Below are positions 17,024 to 25,127 of a stretch of 46,895 nt of DNA, one piece after another. Below the pieces are notes generated by a model. The model was not told the DNA's origin, ran no database searches, and saw only the letters and a program-made list of their open reading frames with translations. How positions within the stretch are numbered: the stretch's first letter is position 1; each line of letters begins with the position of its first letter. A program made the translations under genes and the position numbers. Source of the DNA: Paenibacillus sp. J5C2022 (lineage in GTDB: Bacteria; Bacillota; Bacilli; Paenibacillales; Paenibacillaceae); contig NZ_JAOQJC010000056.1 of assembly GCF_025567625.1 (NCBI RefSeq), forward strand, positions 1 through 46,895, in the 5' to 3' direction.

Positions 17024-17908
17024 TTGAATTATTCGAACTCGAGGTCGGACAGACTATTCGACTGGATCAATTACGCTGTGCTGGCGCTGCTGTCCCTGTC
17101 GGTCATTTATCCGCTGTATTACGTTGCCGTCTCTTCATTCAGCGAACCGAATATGGCTGGCGGAAGTCTCCTGTTCTTGCCGAAGGAATTCACCCTTGAA
17201 GGGTACAATCGCATCTTCTCGGACGCATCGATATGGATGGGCTACCGGAATACACTGCTGTATACCGTACTCGGCACCTCCCTTAACATTGTGCTGACAT
17301 TGACGGCGGGCTATGCGCTGTCCAGGCGAGACATGTACGGCAAAAATGTGTTCATGTTCCTGATCGTGTTCACGATGTTCTTCGGAGGCGGACTTATTCC
17401 AACTTACTTGCTCGTCAAGGATCTGAGCATGGTCAATACGATCTGGGCGATGATTATTCCCAATGCCGCTTCGGCGTTCAACATCATCATTACCCGCACC
17501 TTCTTCCAGACGACGCTTCCCGGCGAACTGCTGGAGTCGGCGCAAATTGACGGCTGCTCGGATATCCGCTTTTTCCTGCGGATCGCGCTCCCGCTGTCGC
17601 TCCCGATCGTTGCCGTCGTCACCTTGTTCTACGCGGTTAACCATTGGAACTCTTACTTCAACGCATTGATATACCTGAAGGATTACGAGTTGCAGCCGCT
17701 GCAGATTATTCTGCGCAACATTCTGATCAGCAACGAGATATCGGAGATGTTCGTGGAGGAGGTGCATGATCTGGCCGAGCAGCAGAGAGTGCTGGAGTTA
17801 ATGAAGTTCGGCGTCATTGTCGTGGCCAGCTTGCCGGTGCTCGTGTTGTACCCGTTCCTGCAGAAATACTTCGTCAAGGGCGTGATGATCGGATCGCTCA
17901 AGGAGTAG
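17024..17908 (+). CDS. ABC importer permease, YtcP/LplC type
   Basis: A 294-residue partner permease with the variant EAA loop (ESAQIDGCSDI) and the terminal KYFVKGVMIGSLKE typical of YtcP/LplC. The start is TTG, supported by a full AAGGAGGTGA ribosome binding site at 17008-17017, six bases before it. The long insertion near residues 235-265 (ISNEISEMFVEEVHDLAEQQ region) is a hallmark of this subfamily. It functions with the LplB-type permease and the lipoprotein at 17975. Confidence 0.9.
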   Translation: MNYSNSRSDRLFDWINYAVLALLSLSVIYPLYYVAVSSFSEPNMAGGSLLFLPKEFTLEGYNRIFSDASIWMGYRNTLLYTVLGTSLNIVLTLTAGYALSRRDMYGKNVFMFLIVFTMFFGGGLIPTYLLVKDLSMVNTIWAMIIPNAASAFNIIITRTFFQTTLPGELLESAQIDGCSDIRFFLRIALPLSLPIVAVVTLFYAVNHWNSYFNALIYLKDYELQPLQIILRNILISNEISEMFVEEVHDLAEQQRVLELMKFGVIVVASLPVLVLYPFLQKYFVKGVMIGSLKE

Positions 17909-17974
17909 CGGATGCAGGGGATGGGGCAAAGGGCTTGGCTGCAAGAAGCTACTATTATAATGGGAGGTTATTTC

Positions 17975-19615
17975 ATGAAAACTCGAAAGTCGTGGTTAAA
18001 AAGTACAGCCGGTACGGTCATGCTGGCACTGCTGCTCTCTGCCTGCAGCAGCGGTAATGCCGTGAATGAGCCTGCGGGGAACGGACAGAATAGCGAAGGG
18101 ACCGCGGGTGAGCAGCAAGGTAGCAACTTCAATGTCGAGGGCTACCCGATCGTGAATGAGAAGGCGACATTGAAGCTGGCGGCGTTCCAATCGCCGTCCG
18201 GCAAGCATATGAACGATTACTTGTTCTTCAAGGAAGCGGAAGAGAAGACGAATGTGCATATCGATTGGGAGTTGAACCCCGGCGGCAGCGCATGGCAGGA
18301 GAAGAAGAATCTGTTGTTCGCGAGCGGCGAGCTGCCGGAAGGCTTCTATGGCCACGGCATCCTGAACGAAGCGACCGATGTCGTGAAGTACGGCTCGCAG
18401 GGCGTGCTGATTCCGCTGGAGGAGCTGATTGAGCTGCATGCGCCCAACATCAAGGCGCTGTTCGACGCCAGACCGGATTACCGGAAGGCGCTGACCGCTC
18501 CCGACGGGCATATTTACGCGCTGCCGACGATCAATGAAGTGTACGCGGTATCGAAGCCGGCGCTGTTCATCAACAAGAAGTGGCTTGATGCGGTGAATAT
18601 GCCGCTTCCGGAGACAACGGATGAATTTTATCAGGCTTTGAAAGCGTTCAAGGAGCAGGATGCGAACGGCAATGGCAAGGCGGATGAGATTCCGCTGACG
18701 TTCCGCGCGGAGGACTGGAATGCCGATCTCGCTTCCTTCTTCGGCTCATTCGGTCGGGTAGACCGCCGCAACCATATCGTCCTGGAAGAGGGTAACGTCA
18801 TCTATACGGCGGCTCAGCCGGAGTACAAGCAAGCGATCGAATACTTCCACACGCTGTTCAAGGACGGAATTGCCGATCCGGAGAGCTTCACGCAGGACAG
18901 CAAAGTATTCTCCGCCAAGATCAGCCAGAACGATACGGTCGGCGCTTTCATCGCCTGGAACTACAACAGTGTCGGTCTGCCTGAGGACAACGACTTCGTG
19001 CCGCTTGCTCCAATGAAGGGACCGGATGGCCATCAGCAATGGGCGGGCTTCATGCCGGGCATCTTGTTCAAGGGCTCCTTCTCGTTGACGAGCGCAGCCA
19101 AGCAGCCGGAGGTGGCGATCCGCTGGATCGACTACATGTACGATCCCATGGTCAGCATGCAAGCCGTGCATGGCGTAATCGGTCCCAATCTGGAGGAGCA
19201 GGCGGATGGCACATACAAGGTGCTTCCGGTGCCGGAAGGGAAGACCTCCGACGAGTTCAAAGAAGTGCCGAAGACGGCGATGAGCGTATGGGCCCAGACG
19301 GAGGATATGCAGGAGAAGGTTGTAAGCGAGAACCAGCAGAAGCTGCCGAAGACGGAGCTGGATGCGCTCTATGAGCCATATCTCGTCTACAATGAATTCC
19401 CGAAGGTATACTTCACCGCCGAGGAGGACAGTGAGATCTCCCGCTACATGACGGACATCGGCACTTATACGGATAAAATGTACGCTTCGTGGATGCTGAA
19501 CGGCGGCAGCGACAAGGATTGGGACGGCTATCTCAAGAAGCTGGAGGATATGGGACTTAGCAAGCTGATCGCAATCTACCAGCAGGCCTACGACCGTTAC
19601 CAGGCCGGGGAATAG
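17975..19615 (+). CDS. ABC importer lipoprotein, LplA type
   Basis: A 546-residue lipoprotein with lipobox LLSAC and lipidated C24, then a low-complexity linker and a large family 1 solute-binding fold. It is longer than the 449-residue binding protein of the first operon, as expected for LplA-type proteins, which tend to bind larger or branched oligosaccharides. The ATG at 17975 has GGGAGGT upstream; the frame is open back to 17912 but lacks a ribosome binding site there. It is encoded after its permeases, the reverse of the first importer. Linked sulfatase and GH88 genes suggest a sulfated, uronate-containing oligosaccharide as ligand; this is inference. Confidence 0.88.
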   Translation: MKTRKSWLKSTAGTVMLALLLSACSSGNAVNEPAGNGQNSEGTAGEQQGSNFNVEGYPIVNEKATLKLAAFQSPSGKHMNDYLFFKEAEEKTNVHIDWELNPGGSAWQEKKNLLFASGELPEGFYGHGILNEATDVVKYGSQGVLIPLEELIELHAPNIKALFDARPDYRKALTAPDGHIYALPTINEVYAVSKPALFINKKWLDAVNMPLPETTDEFYQALKAFKEQDANGNGKADEIPLTFRAEDWNADLASFFGSFGRVDRRNHIVLEEGNVIYTAAQPEYKQAIEYFHTLFKDGIADPESFTQDSKVFSAKISQNDTVGAFIAWNYNSVGLPEDNDFVPLAPMKGPDGHQQWAGFMPGILFKGSFSLTSAAKQPEVAIRWIDYMYDPMVSMQAVHGVIGPNLEEQADGTYKVLPVPEGKTSDEFKEVPKTAMSVWAQTEDMQEKVVSENQQKLPKTELDALYEPYLVYNEFPKVYFTAEEDSEISRYMTDIGTYTDKMYASWMLNGGSDKDWDGYLKKLEDMGLSKLIAIYQQAYDRYQAGE

Positions 19616-19706
19616 CAAGCATTCATCAACGACATAATAGATTGTACGATCTAGGTCATCCTCGCGCGCCTGTCGACACGTGGCATCAAATAACGGATCA
19701 TTTATC

Positions 19707-19790
19707 TAACTGGATTTCATGCTACTGTTACGGCCGAAAATTGCGGTTTTGTGCGATAAAGCCTAATTTACCTGCACAAATTCCATTTGC
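19707..19790. repeat. Dispersed intergenic repeat, second copy of window bases 5-138
   Basis: TAACTGGATTTCATG (from 19707) and CCTAATTTACCTGC...TTCCATT (19762-19788) repeat the pattern at the left edge (TAACTGGATTTTATG at 4-18, CCTAATTTAACTGC then TTCCATT at 112-136). Only the ends are conserved and the distance between them differs (about 55 versus about 108 bp). Confidence 0.45.
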
Positions 19791-19933
19791 AGCGTACAAC
19801 AAGACCGATTCGGCATCAGTAATGACATGGAATCCAATTAGCAGTTATCATCATTGCCGTGTTTCGAATGGATCTGTTAGCTCATGCTAAAACGAGTTGC
19901 TGTTCGATTCCATCCCTAATGCGGGAACTTGCA

Positions 19934-19964
19934 ACGGCATGCGCCGCCGGTTGGCGCATGCCGT
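19934..19964 (+). terminator. Perfect hairpin between importer and sulfatase
   Basis: ACGGCATGCGCC (19934-19945) pairs with GGCGCATGCCGT (19953-19964) around a 7-base loop. The tail is CTCTTCT, without a clean T run, so it may be a weak terminator or a stem that separates importer and sulfatase-GH88 messages. Confidence 0.5.
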
Positions 19965-20059
19965 CTCTTCTGCTGTCCAGCGGGTGGAACAATTCTTTCC
20001 CCTTATAGGGGATGCGGCAGGCCGTTATAATGAAGTTATTGGAACGGAGGGGAATGGCA

Positions 20060-21502
20060 ATGAGCAGTGGAAGGCCGAATATCATCTATGTATTCGCCGA
20101 TCAATGGCGCAGAGGGGCAATGGGATGTATGAAGGACGACCCCGTCATTACGCCGGTCATGGATCGCTTCGCGGAGGACAGCCTGCTATTCACCCAAGCG
20201 GTGAGCTGCACGCCGTTATGCTCGCCGCACAGGGCGTCCCTGATGTCCGGACGGTACGCCATGTCTACGGGCGTCTATACGAACTGCAAGCTGGGCGAAG
20301 AGATTATGCTGTCGCCGGACGAAGTGTGCATCGGCGACGTGCTGAAGCGGGAAGGATATGCGACCGGCTACATCGGCAAGTGGCATCTTGACCTGCCGGA
20401 GCAGAACGTCGAGCAGGAGCCCGCTTCCGGAGCGCGGCATTGGGACGCTTATACGCCCCCGGGATCGAAGCGGCACGGATTCGACTTCTGGTATTCGTAC
20501 GGCGCATACGATCAGCATCTGAATCCGCATTATTGGACAGACTCGCCGGATATGATCAAGGTGCGCCAATGGTCGCCGGAGCACGAGACGGATGTGGCGC
20601 TGCAATTCCTGGAGGAGCGGAGCCGAAGCAAGGAGCAGCCGTTCGCCCTGTTCGTCTCCTGGAATCCGCCTCACTCGCCGTATGAGCTGGTGCCGGAGCG
20701 TTATCGCGAATTGTACGAGGAGCTTCCGCTTAAGCTTCGCCCCAATGTATCGGCGCTTGACCCGCTGCAAGTGCATACGGGAGAGACTGTACCTGGCGGC
20801 GCTGAGCGTCTGCATCGGATGACGAAGGATTATTACGCGGCGGTAAGCGGACTGGACGAGCAGTTCGGAAGGCTGCTGGACGGATTGCGCCGTCACGGCT
20901 TCGACGACAACACGATCGTGGTGCTGACGTCCGACCACGGAGAGCTGCTCGGCTCGCATGGCCTGATGGCGAAGCATTCGTGGCACGAGGAATCGATCGG
21001 CATCCCGTTCCTGATCCGCTGGCCGGAGCGGATTGCCCCGGGCACGACCGACGAGCTGCTGAACACGGTGGATATTATGCCGACACTGCTCTCGCTATGC
21101 GGGCTGGATGTGCCGGATACGGTGCAAGGCGAGGATCTGTCGGCGGCAATTCGAGGTAATGCCGACAGCAGCGGGGTTGTCCATGCCGGACGATGTGAGC
21201 GTTACGCTTATATTAGCGCCTTCCCGGGCAGGAAGGAAGCGATAGACGCCTATCGCGCGGCCGGGCTGGACAACCGGCGTTACGGCTGGCGGGGGTTGCG
21301 CTCGCGGCACTATACCTATGTGGTGAACAAGGGCTATGCCCCCGGCGATGCAACAGAGCGATTGCTGTACGATCTGGAGAGAGATCCCCACCAGCTTGAA
21401 CCGCTGAAGCTGGATCGGGCGGATGCGCATCCCGTTGCCGATCGGATGGAGCGGGAGCTGGCGCTGCGACTGAAGGAGACGGACGACGAATTTACATTAT
21501 GA
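20060..21502 (+). CDS. Sulfatase, S1 (formylglycine) family
   Basis: A 480-residue alkaline-phosphatase-superfamily sulfatase. The signature C54-S-P-H-R58 followed by ASLMSGRY is the C-x-P-x-R motif whose cysteine must be converted to formylglycine by a maturase. The N-terminal PNIIYVFADQWRR gives metal-binding residues, and GKWHLDLPE, TSDHGELLGSHG and KHSWHEESIGIPF match the remaining conserved blocks. The ATG at 20060 is preferred, eight bases after GGAGGGG; ATGs at 20012-20054 are closer to or upstream of that site. No signal peptide is visible, so it would act in the cytoplasm on imported or lyase-released fragments. Position of the sulfate removed cannot be read. Its 28-bp spacing to GH88 suggests one message. 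No maturase gene is present in the window. Confidence 0.9.
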   Translation: MSSGRPNIIYVFADQWRRGAMGCMKDDPVITPVMDRFAEDSLLFTQAVSCTPLCSPHRASLMSGRYAMSTGVYTNCKLGEEIMLSPDEVCIGDVLKREGYATGYIGKWHLDLPEQNVEQEPASGARHWDAYTPPGSKRHGFDFWYSYGAYDQHLNPHYWTDSPDMIKVRQWSPEHETDVALQFLEERSRSKEQPFALFVSWNPPHSPYELVPERYRELYEELPLKLRPNVSALDPLQVHTGETVPGGAERLHRMTKDYYAAVSGLDEQFGRLLDGLRRHGFDDNTIVVLTSDHGELLGSHGLMAKHSWHEESIGIPFLIRWPERIAPGTTDELLNTVDIMPTLLSLCGLDVPDTVQGEDLSAAIRGNADSSGVVHAGRCERYAYISAFPGRKEAIDAYRAAGLDNRRYGWRGLRSRHYTYVVNKGYAPGDATERLLYDLERDPHQLEPLKLDRADAHPVADRMERELALRLKETDDEFTL

Positions 21503-21530
21503 CGCTATCGGGAGAGGGAGGAATATAGAG

Positions 21531-22658
21531 ATGTGGAAGCAAGCAATTGAGGACGCGGTCGCGAAGACGCAACGGAACGTGTCGGCACATGGACTGACTT
21601 ACCCGCACATTGACAACGATCAGAAGTATGACTGGGGAGAGAACAACGACTGGATTGAGGGCTTCTATACCGGCATGCTCTGGCTCTGCTACCGCTATAC
21701 GGGGGATGAAGCGTTCAAGAAGGCCGCTATGGAGCAGGGGAGTGACTTCCGCAAGCGGCTCGACAACGATATCGCGCTGGAGCATCACGATATCGGATTC
21801 CTGTACATGCCGTCGGCATTCGCACAGTGGAGACTGGCGGGAGACGAGTCGGCGAAGCGGCTGGCGCTGGACGCCGCCGACAAGCTGCTGGGACGGTGGC
21901 GTCCGAAGGGGAACTATATTCAAGCTTGGGGGCCGGCCGGAGATGAGAAGAACGGCGGACGCATTATTATCGACTGCCTGATGAATCTCCCGCTGCTCTA
22001 TTGGGCGTCCGAGACGACCGGCGAAGCGAAATACAAGGACATCGCCTTCATTCATGCAGAGCAGAGCCTGCGTTATCTGGTGCGGGGGGACGATTCCTCC
22101 TATCATACGTTCTACTTCGATCAGGAGAGCGGCATTCCGCTGGGCGGCGGTACGCATCAGGGCTATCACGACGGTTCAACGTGGACGCGCGGCCAGGCTT
22201 GGGGCGTATACGGCTTCGCCTTATCCTATCGCTATACGCGCGACCCGCGATTCCTGGAGGCCTCGCGCCGGCTGGCCCGTTACTTCATCGCGCATCTGCC
22301 GGAGGATCATGTCGCGTATTGGGACTTCGACGCGCCGATTGAGGCGGGAACGCCGCGGGACAGCTCTGCGTCGGCCATTACCGCTTGCGGCTTGCTTGAG
22401 CTGATTGGACATCTGGAAGAGGGAGATGGAGAACGGGCGTACTTCCAGGAGCATGCCCGGCGCATGATGGAATCGCTAGTGAAGCGCTACGCGACCATCG
22501 GCGAGGAGGCAGCGGAAGGGCTGATCCGGCACGGCTCCTACAGCGTGCGCACGGGCAATGCGCCGGACAGCTGCATGATCTGGGGCGACTATTATTATCT
22601 AGAAGCGCTGTTGCGACTGGAGCGGGGCTTTGCAGGCTTTTGGTATGAGATCAAGTAG
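21531..22658 (+). CDS. Unsaturated glucuronyl hydrolase, GH88
   Basis: A 375-residue (alpha/alpha)6-barrel enzyme. It hydrates the double bond of the 4,5-unsaturated uronate left by PL8 lyases, releasing the keto acid and an amino sugar. The two catalytic aspartates known from Bacillus sp. GL1 UGL (Asp88, Asp149) correspond to D87 in HHDIGFLY and D148 in IIIDCLMN. WTRGQAWGVYGF and IWGDYYYLEALLRL are further family blocks. In streptococcal enzymes a Ser/Ser/Lys set near the C-terminus binds sulfate; here the aligned region reads SVRTGN, so only part is kept. That alignment is from memory. There is no signal peptide. It follows the sulfatase and ends in a strong terminator, consistent with desulfation and hydrolysis in the cytoplasm. 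Confidence 0.9.
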   Translation: MWKQAIEDAVAKTQRNVSAHGLTYPHIDNDQKYDWGENNDWIEGFYTGMLWLCYRYTGDEAFKKAAMEQGSDFRKRLDNDIALEHHDIGFLYMPSAFAQWRLAGDESAKRLALDAADKLLGRWRPKGNYIQAWGPAGDEKNGGRIIIDCLMNLPLLYWASETTGEAKYKDIAFIHAEQSLRYLVRGDDSSYHTFYFDQESGIPLGGGTHQGYHDGSTWTRGQAWGVYGFALSYRYTRDPRFLEASRRLARYFIAHLPEDHVAYWDFDAPIEAGTPRDSSASAITACGLLELIGHLEEGDGERAYFQEHARRMMESLVKRYATIGEEAAEGLIRHGSYSVRTGNAPDSCMIWGDYYYLEALLRLERGFAGFWYEIK

Positions 22659-22679
22659 AATCCCGCTGTGAAGGCGAGC

Positions 22680-22717
22680 AATCCCTGAAGCAGTTGTAGA
22701 TGCTTCAGGGATTTTTT
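22680..22717 (+). terminator. Rho-independent terminator after GH88
   Basis: AATCCCTGAAGC (22680-22691) pairs perfectly with GCTTCAGGGATT (22702-22713) around a 10-base loop, with a T run to 22717. It ends the glycosaminoglycan locus. The facing monooxygenase gene ends at 22721, but the other strand has no T run, so the terminator works mainly on the plus strand. Confidence 0.9.
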
Positions 22718-22720
22718 CAT

Positions 22721-23845
22721 CTAATAGTGATAGTCATAGATAAATTGATTTTGCTTTCGATAAGCGGCTTGAGGAGTCGTTCTCATCATTACATTCCGGA
22801 TGCGACATAGAAGAGGATGTTCAAGCTGTGCCATTACCCCTACTCGTCTGGACATGTTGACGAATTTTTTGGCTCTATGCAATCGCTTTACCTGATAATC
22901 CTGTAATCCATGATCCGGGTGGCGGGCTAGAGACAACCCTAAAATGTAGGCATCTTCAATGCCTTGACACGCCCCTTGCCCCAAGTTGGGCGTCATTGCA
23001 TGCGCAGCGTCTCCGACAAGAGCGATATTGTCAAATACATATTGGTCAATGGCAGGTAGATCATAAATATCATGCTTAAGGATATGTTGGTTTTCAGTAA
23101 GCTCTAATATGTCGGTTACCGGCTGGGGATAGTTTTTCAGGCGTTCGATCAAATCTGATACACTGTATTTGGCTATGAGGGGATCATTGGGCCGGGCGTT
23201 AATCAGCCAGTACCAGTATGCCATTGTTTTAGAGATCGGCAAGTAACCGAAGCGTCCGTTCGGCCCCCATAATTCATGCAGTTCCTGTGCTATATTCAGA
23301 CGGTTTTCGATCAGAGCAACTCCCCGCCAACAAGTATAGCCAGCATAACGGGGCGATATTTTCGGGAGCAATTGCTTTCGAATGACAGAGTGAATGCCGT
23401 CTGCCGCAATTAATATGTCTCCCGAGACTTCTTCGCCATTATTCATGTACACGGTGACGCCATTTGAATGCTGCTGATAGCCAGCAGCTTCCTTCCCCAA
23501 ATAAACAGGGACCGTTTTTAATGCCTGAAGAAGAATGTTATGCAGATCCGCACGGTGAATCGCAATGGTTTGTTTCGGGTGATTTTCATTAAGCCTTGAC
23601 AGGCTCTTTCCTTTATCAGAGAAAATAACAAAACGATCGAGGAATTGCCCATGCTTTATCAGCTGTTGCGTCATTCCCCACTCTTCAAAGATGCGAACGA
23701 CGTTTGGAGCTAAAATGATCCCTGCTCCGACGGGTTTTAGCTCTGCCGTCTTCTCAAATACCCGTACATCCATCCCAATCCGTTGAAGGGCTATGGCTGT
23801 ACTTAAACCGGCGATTCCGCCGCCTAAAATAATGACTTTCTTCAT
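22721..23845 (-). CDS. FAD-dependent group A monooxygenase
   Basis: A 374-residue flavoprotein of the aromatic hydroxylase class. The FAD Rossmann motif GGGIAG (residues 8-13), the DG motif at 149-150 (IAADGIHSVIR) and the GDAAHAMTP motif (278-284) with GQGACQGIEDA are present. Such enzymes use NAD(P)H to hydroxylate or epoxidise small organic substrates. It has AGGAGG upstream of its ATG and follows a DUF3995 membrane protein and a TetR gene on the same strand, a common arrangement for a repressor-controlled detoxification operon. Base composition is AT-richer than the preceding locus. Substrate is unknown. Confidence 0.88.
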   Translation of the reverse strand: MKKVIILGGGIAGLSTAIALQRIGMDVRVFEKTAELKPVGAGIILAPNVVRIFEEWGMTQQLIKHGQFLDRFVIFSDKGKSLSRLNENHPKQTIAIHRADLHNILLQALKTVPVYLGKEAAGYQQHSNGVTVYMNNGEEVSGDILIAADGIHSVIRKQLLPKISPRYAGYTCWRGVALIENRLNIAQELHELWGPNGRFGYLPISKTMAYWYWLINARPNDPLIAKYSVSDLIERLKNYPQPVTDILELTENQHILKHDIYDLPAIDQYVFDNIALVGDAAHAMTPNLGQGACQGIEDAYILGLSLARHPDHGLQDYQVKRLHRAKKFVNMSRRVGVMAQLEHPLLCRIRNVMMRTTPQAAYRKQNQFIYDYHY

Positions 23846-23860
23846 ATAGAGATGGACCTC

Positions 23861-24283
23861 CTAATTTGTCAGAAAGACATAAATAAATGTAAAACTAAGC
23901 AACAGACAAAGGGGAGTATAGGCGACTGTATCCATTTTGAAAAAGAAAGTCTTTCGTCGTTTTTTAAATAGACCTACATAATTGAAGTCACCGATAGCTC
24001 TAAGCCCAAAAACGAGGAAACAGAAAAAGCAAAGGATACGAGCTAAATTCGCTAACCCTGCAAATGGGATAAGAGAGCTTTGAATGCCTAAAATGAGGCA
24101 TGCACTGAATAGGCAAAGGGCCACTAAAAGAGTTGCCCATTTCCCTGGGGTAAACTTGCGTTGATGATGATCATCTTGAGGAATAACGGCATGTATTCCT
24201 TTTGTTCCTCCGAATGCCCAATAAACATGAATGAAAGCGAGTAGGAGCAGGATTAGACACGAAATGATGGGGAGTATGATCAT
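23861..24283 (-). CDS. DUF3995 family membrane protein
   Basis: A 140-residue protein with four predicted membrane segments (about 3-21, 49-66, 75-98 and 118-138). The HVYWAFGG motif near the start and the basic KKRRKTFF segment before the last helix match the DUF3995 family as I recall it. It starts two bases after the TetR stop codon, and AAGGAGG lies within the TetR coding end, so the two are translationally coupled. It may anchor or assist the monooxygenase; this is inference. Confidence 0.75.
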   Translation of the reverse strand: MIILPIISCLILLLLAFIHVYWAFGGTKGIHAVIPQDDHHQRKFTPGKWATLLVALCLFSACLILGIQSSLIPFAGLANLARILCFFCFLVFGLRAIGDFNYVGLFKKRRKTFFFKMDTVAYTPLCLLLSFTFIYVFLTN

Positions 24284-24285
24284 AG

Positions 24286-24879
24286 TTAGTCCTCCTTCTT
24301 CACAATAAATTGTTCAAGAAGCAGTGAAATTCTTCGGTTCACACTGTGAAGAAGTGCGGCTACGGATTGCTCATCATGTGCCCACATCATCACCGTTGAG
24401 AAGTAAGTTCCCAGAAGGATCGAGGCGATGTCCTCAAGCTCGCCATGTGCTTTCATTTGCTCGCGCTCCATTTCTTCCTTCAACAAATGTAGGATCAGGT
24501 CTTTAAGCTGTTGAATCGCAATGATTTCATCATCCATAATCACCGAGGATTTGAATAGCTCAGCTACAGCAAATTTCATTAACTTTGGATAGTCTTCGAG
24601 CCTTGTCGTTAATCGATTGAATAAGGCAATGATTTTCTGTTTTGCATCCAGTTCCATACGCTCTTGGATAGTGGTTATTCGTTCCATTTGCGATTGTCCA
24701 ACATATAGAAGGACGGATTCCTTCGTGGAAAAGTAGTTGTAAAACGTTCCTTTGGCAATTCCGCATGCTTTCGTAATTTCAGACACGCTGACTTCGGCTA
24801 TTCCTTTTTCTGAAAACAATTGCATAGCCTCGAAAAAAATCTTCTCTTTTAAATCTTTTTTTCTAGCTTCTCTCAGCAC
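24286..24879 (-). CDS. TetR family repressor
   Basis: A 197-residue repressor when started at the GTG at 24879, which has GAGGTGA five bases upstream. A GTG at 24888 is in frame but overlaps that ribosome binding site. The TetR N-terminal helix-turn-helix is seen at about residues 14-55 (AMQLFSEKGIAEVSVSEITK, then GTFYNYFSTKESVL). The C-terminal ligand domain is alpha-helical. Two tandem palindromes lie in its own promoter region (24901-24931), so autoregulation is very likely. It heads the operon with DUF3995 and the FAD monooxygenase and would release DNA on binding the monooxygenase substrate or a related compound; this is inference. Confidence 0.9.
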   Translation of the reverse strand: MLREARKKDLKEKIFFEAMQLFSEKGIAEVSVSEITKACGIAKGTFYNYFSTKESVLLYVGQSQMERITTIQERMELDAKQKIIALFNRLTTRLEDYPKLMKFAVAELFKSSVIMDDEIIAIQQLKDLILHLLKEEMEREQMKAHGELEDIASILLGTYFSTVMMWAHDEQSVAALLHSVNRRISLLLEQFIVKKED

Positions 24880-24900
24880 ATGAATCACCTCGGTAAAATA

Positions 24901-24931
24901 ATGACCAAGGTCATATTATGACCTTGGTCAT
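24901..24931. promoter_or_regulatory. Double TetR-type operator
   Basis: ATGACCAAGGTCAT (24901-24914), ATT, then ATGACCTTGGTCAT (24918-24931). Each 14-mer is a palindrome (ATGACC and GGTCAT arms around AA or TT), and the two copies are also inverted relative to each other, making a 31-bp perfect dyad. On the minus strand a candidate promoter (TTGCGA, then CATAAT) overlaps it, so a TetR protein binding here would shut off its own operon. Two dimers could bind cooperatively. Confidence 0.85.
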
Positions 24932-25055
24932 TATTTTATCGCAATAGCGTATAGGTTTTCAACTTGTCGAATCATAAAATGCCAGTCATCAAGGGAAGAA
25001 GGCTATATGATAGTAAAAATGTAAAGTACAGACAAGATAAAGCAAAATGCTTACA

Positions 25056-25083
25056 TTGGCTTTTGATGCATTTGTTTTAGAAT
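25056..25083 (+). promoter_or_regulatory. Candidate promoter of the second glycan locus
   Basis: TTGGCT (25056-25061), a 16-bp spacer and TAGAAT (25078-25083) lie 45 bp before the first gene of the locus at 25128. The -10 matches five of six consensus bases and the -35 three of six, as expected for a promoter needing an activator such as the YesN-type regulator encoded at the end of the locus. Confidence 0.45.
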
Positions 25084-25127
25084 GAAAGTTAAGGATGAAA
25101 AACGGTATCTGGAGAGGGAAATGTTAA

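Larger units (their letters stand above)
19616..20059. other. Intergenic region before the sulfatase
   Basis: About 440 bp without a supported gene. It holds a dispersed-repeat segment (19707-19790, shared motifs with window bases 5-138), a perfect hairpin (19934-19964) and a TATAAT hexamer at 20026-20031 that may be the -10 of a sulfatase-GH88 promoter, with no good -35. An 82-codon frame at 19642-19890 has no ribosome binding site. Confidence 0.6.

Noticed and set aside
19642..19890. 82-codon frame before the sulfatase
   Set aside because: It crosses a dispersed intergenic repeat and lacks a ribosome binding site.
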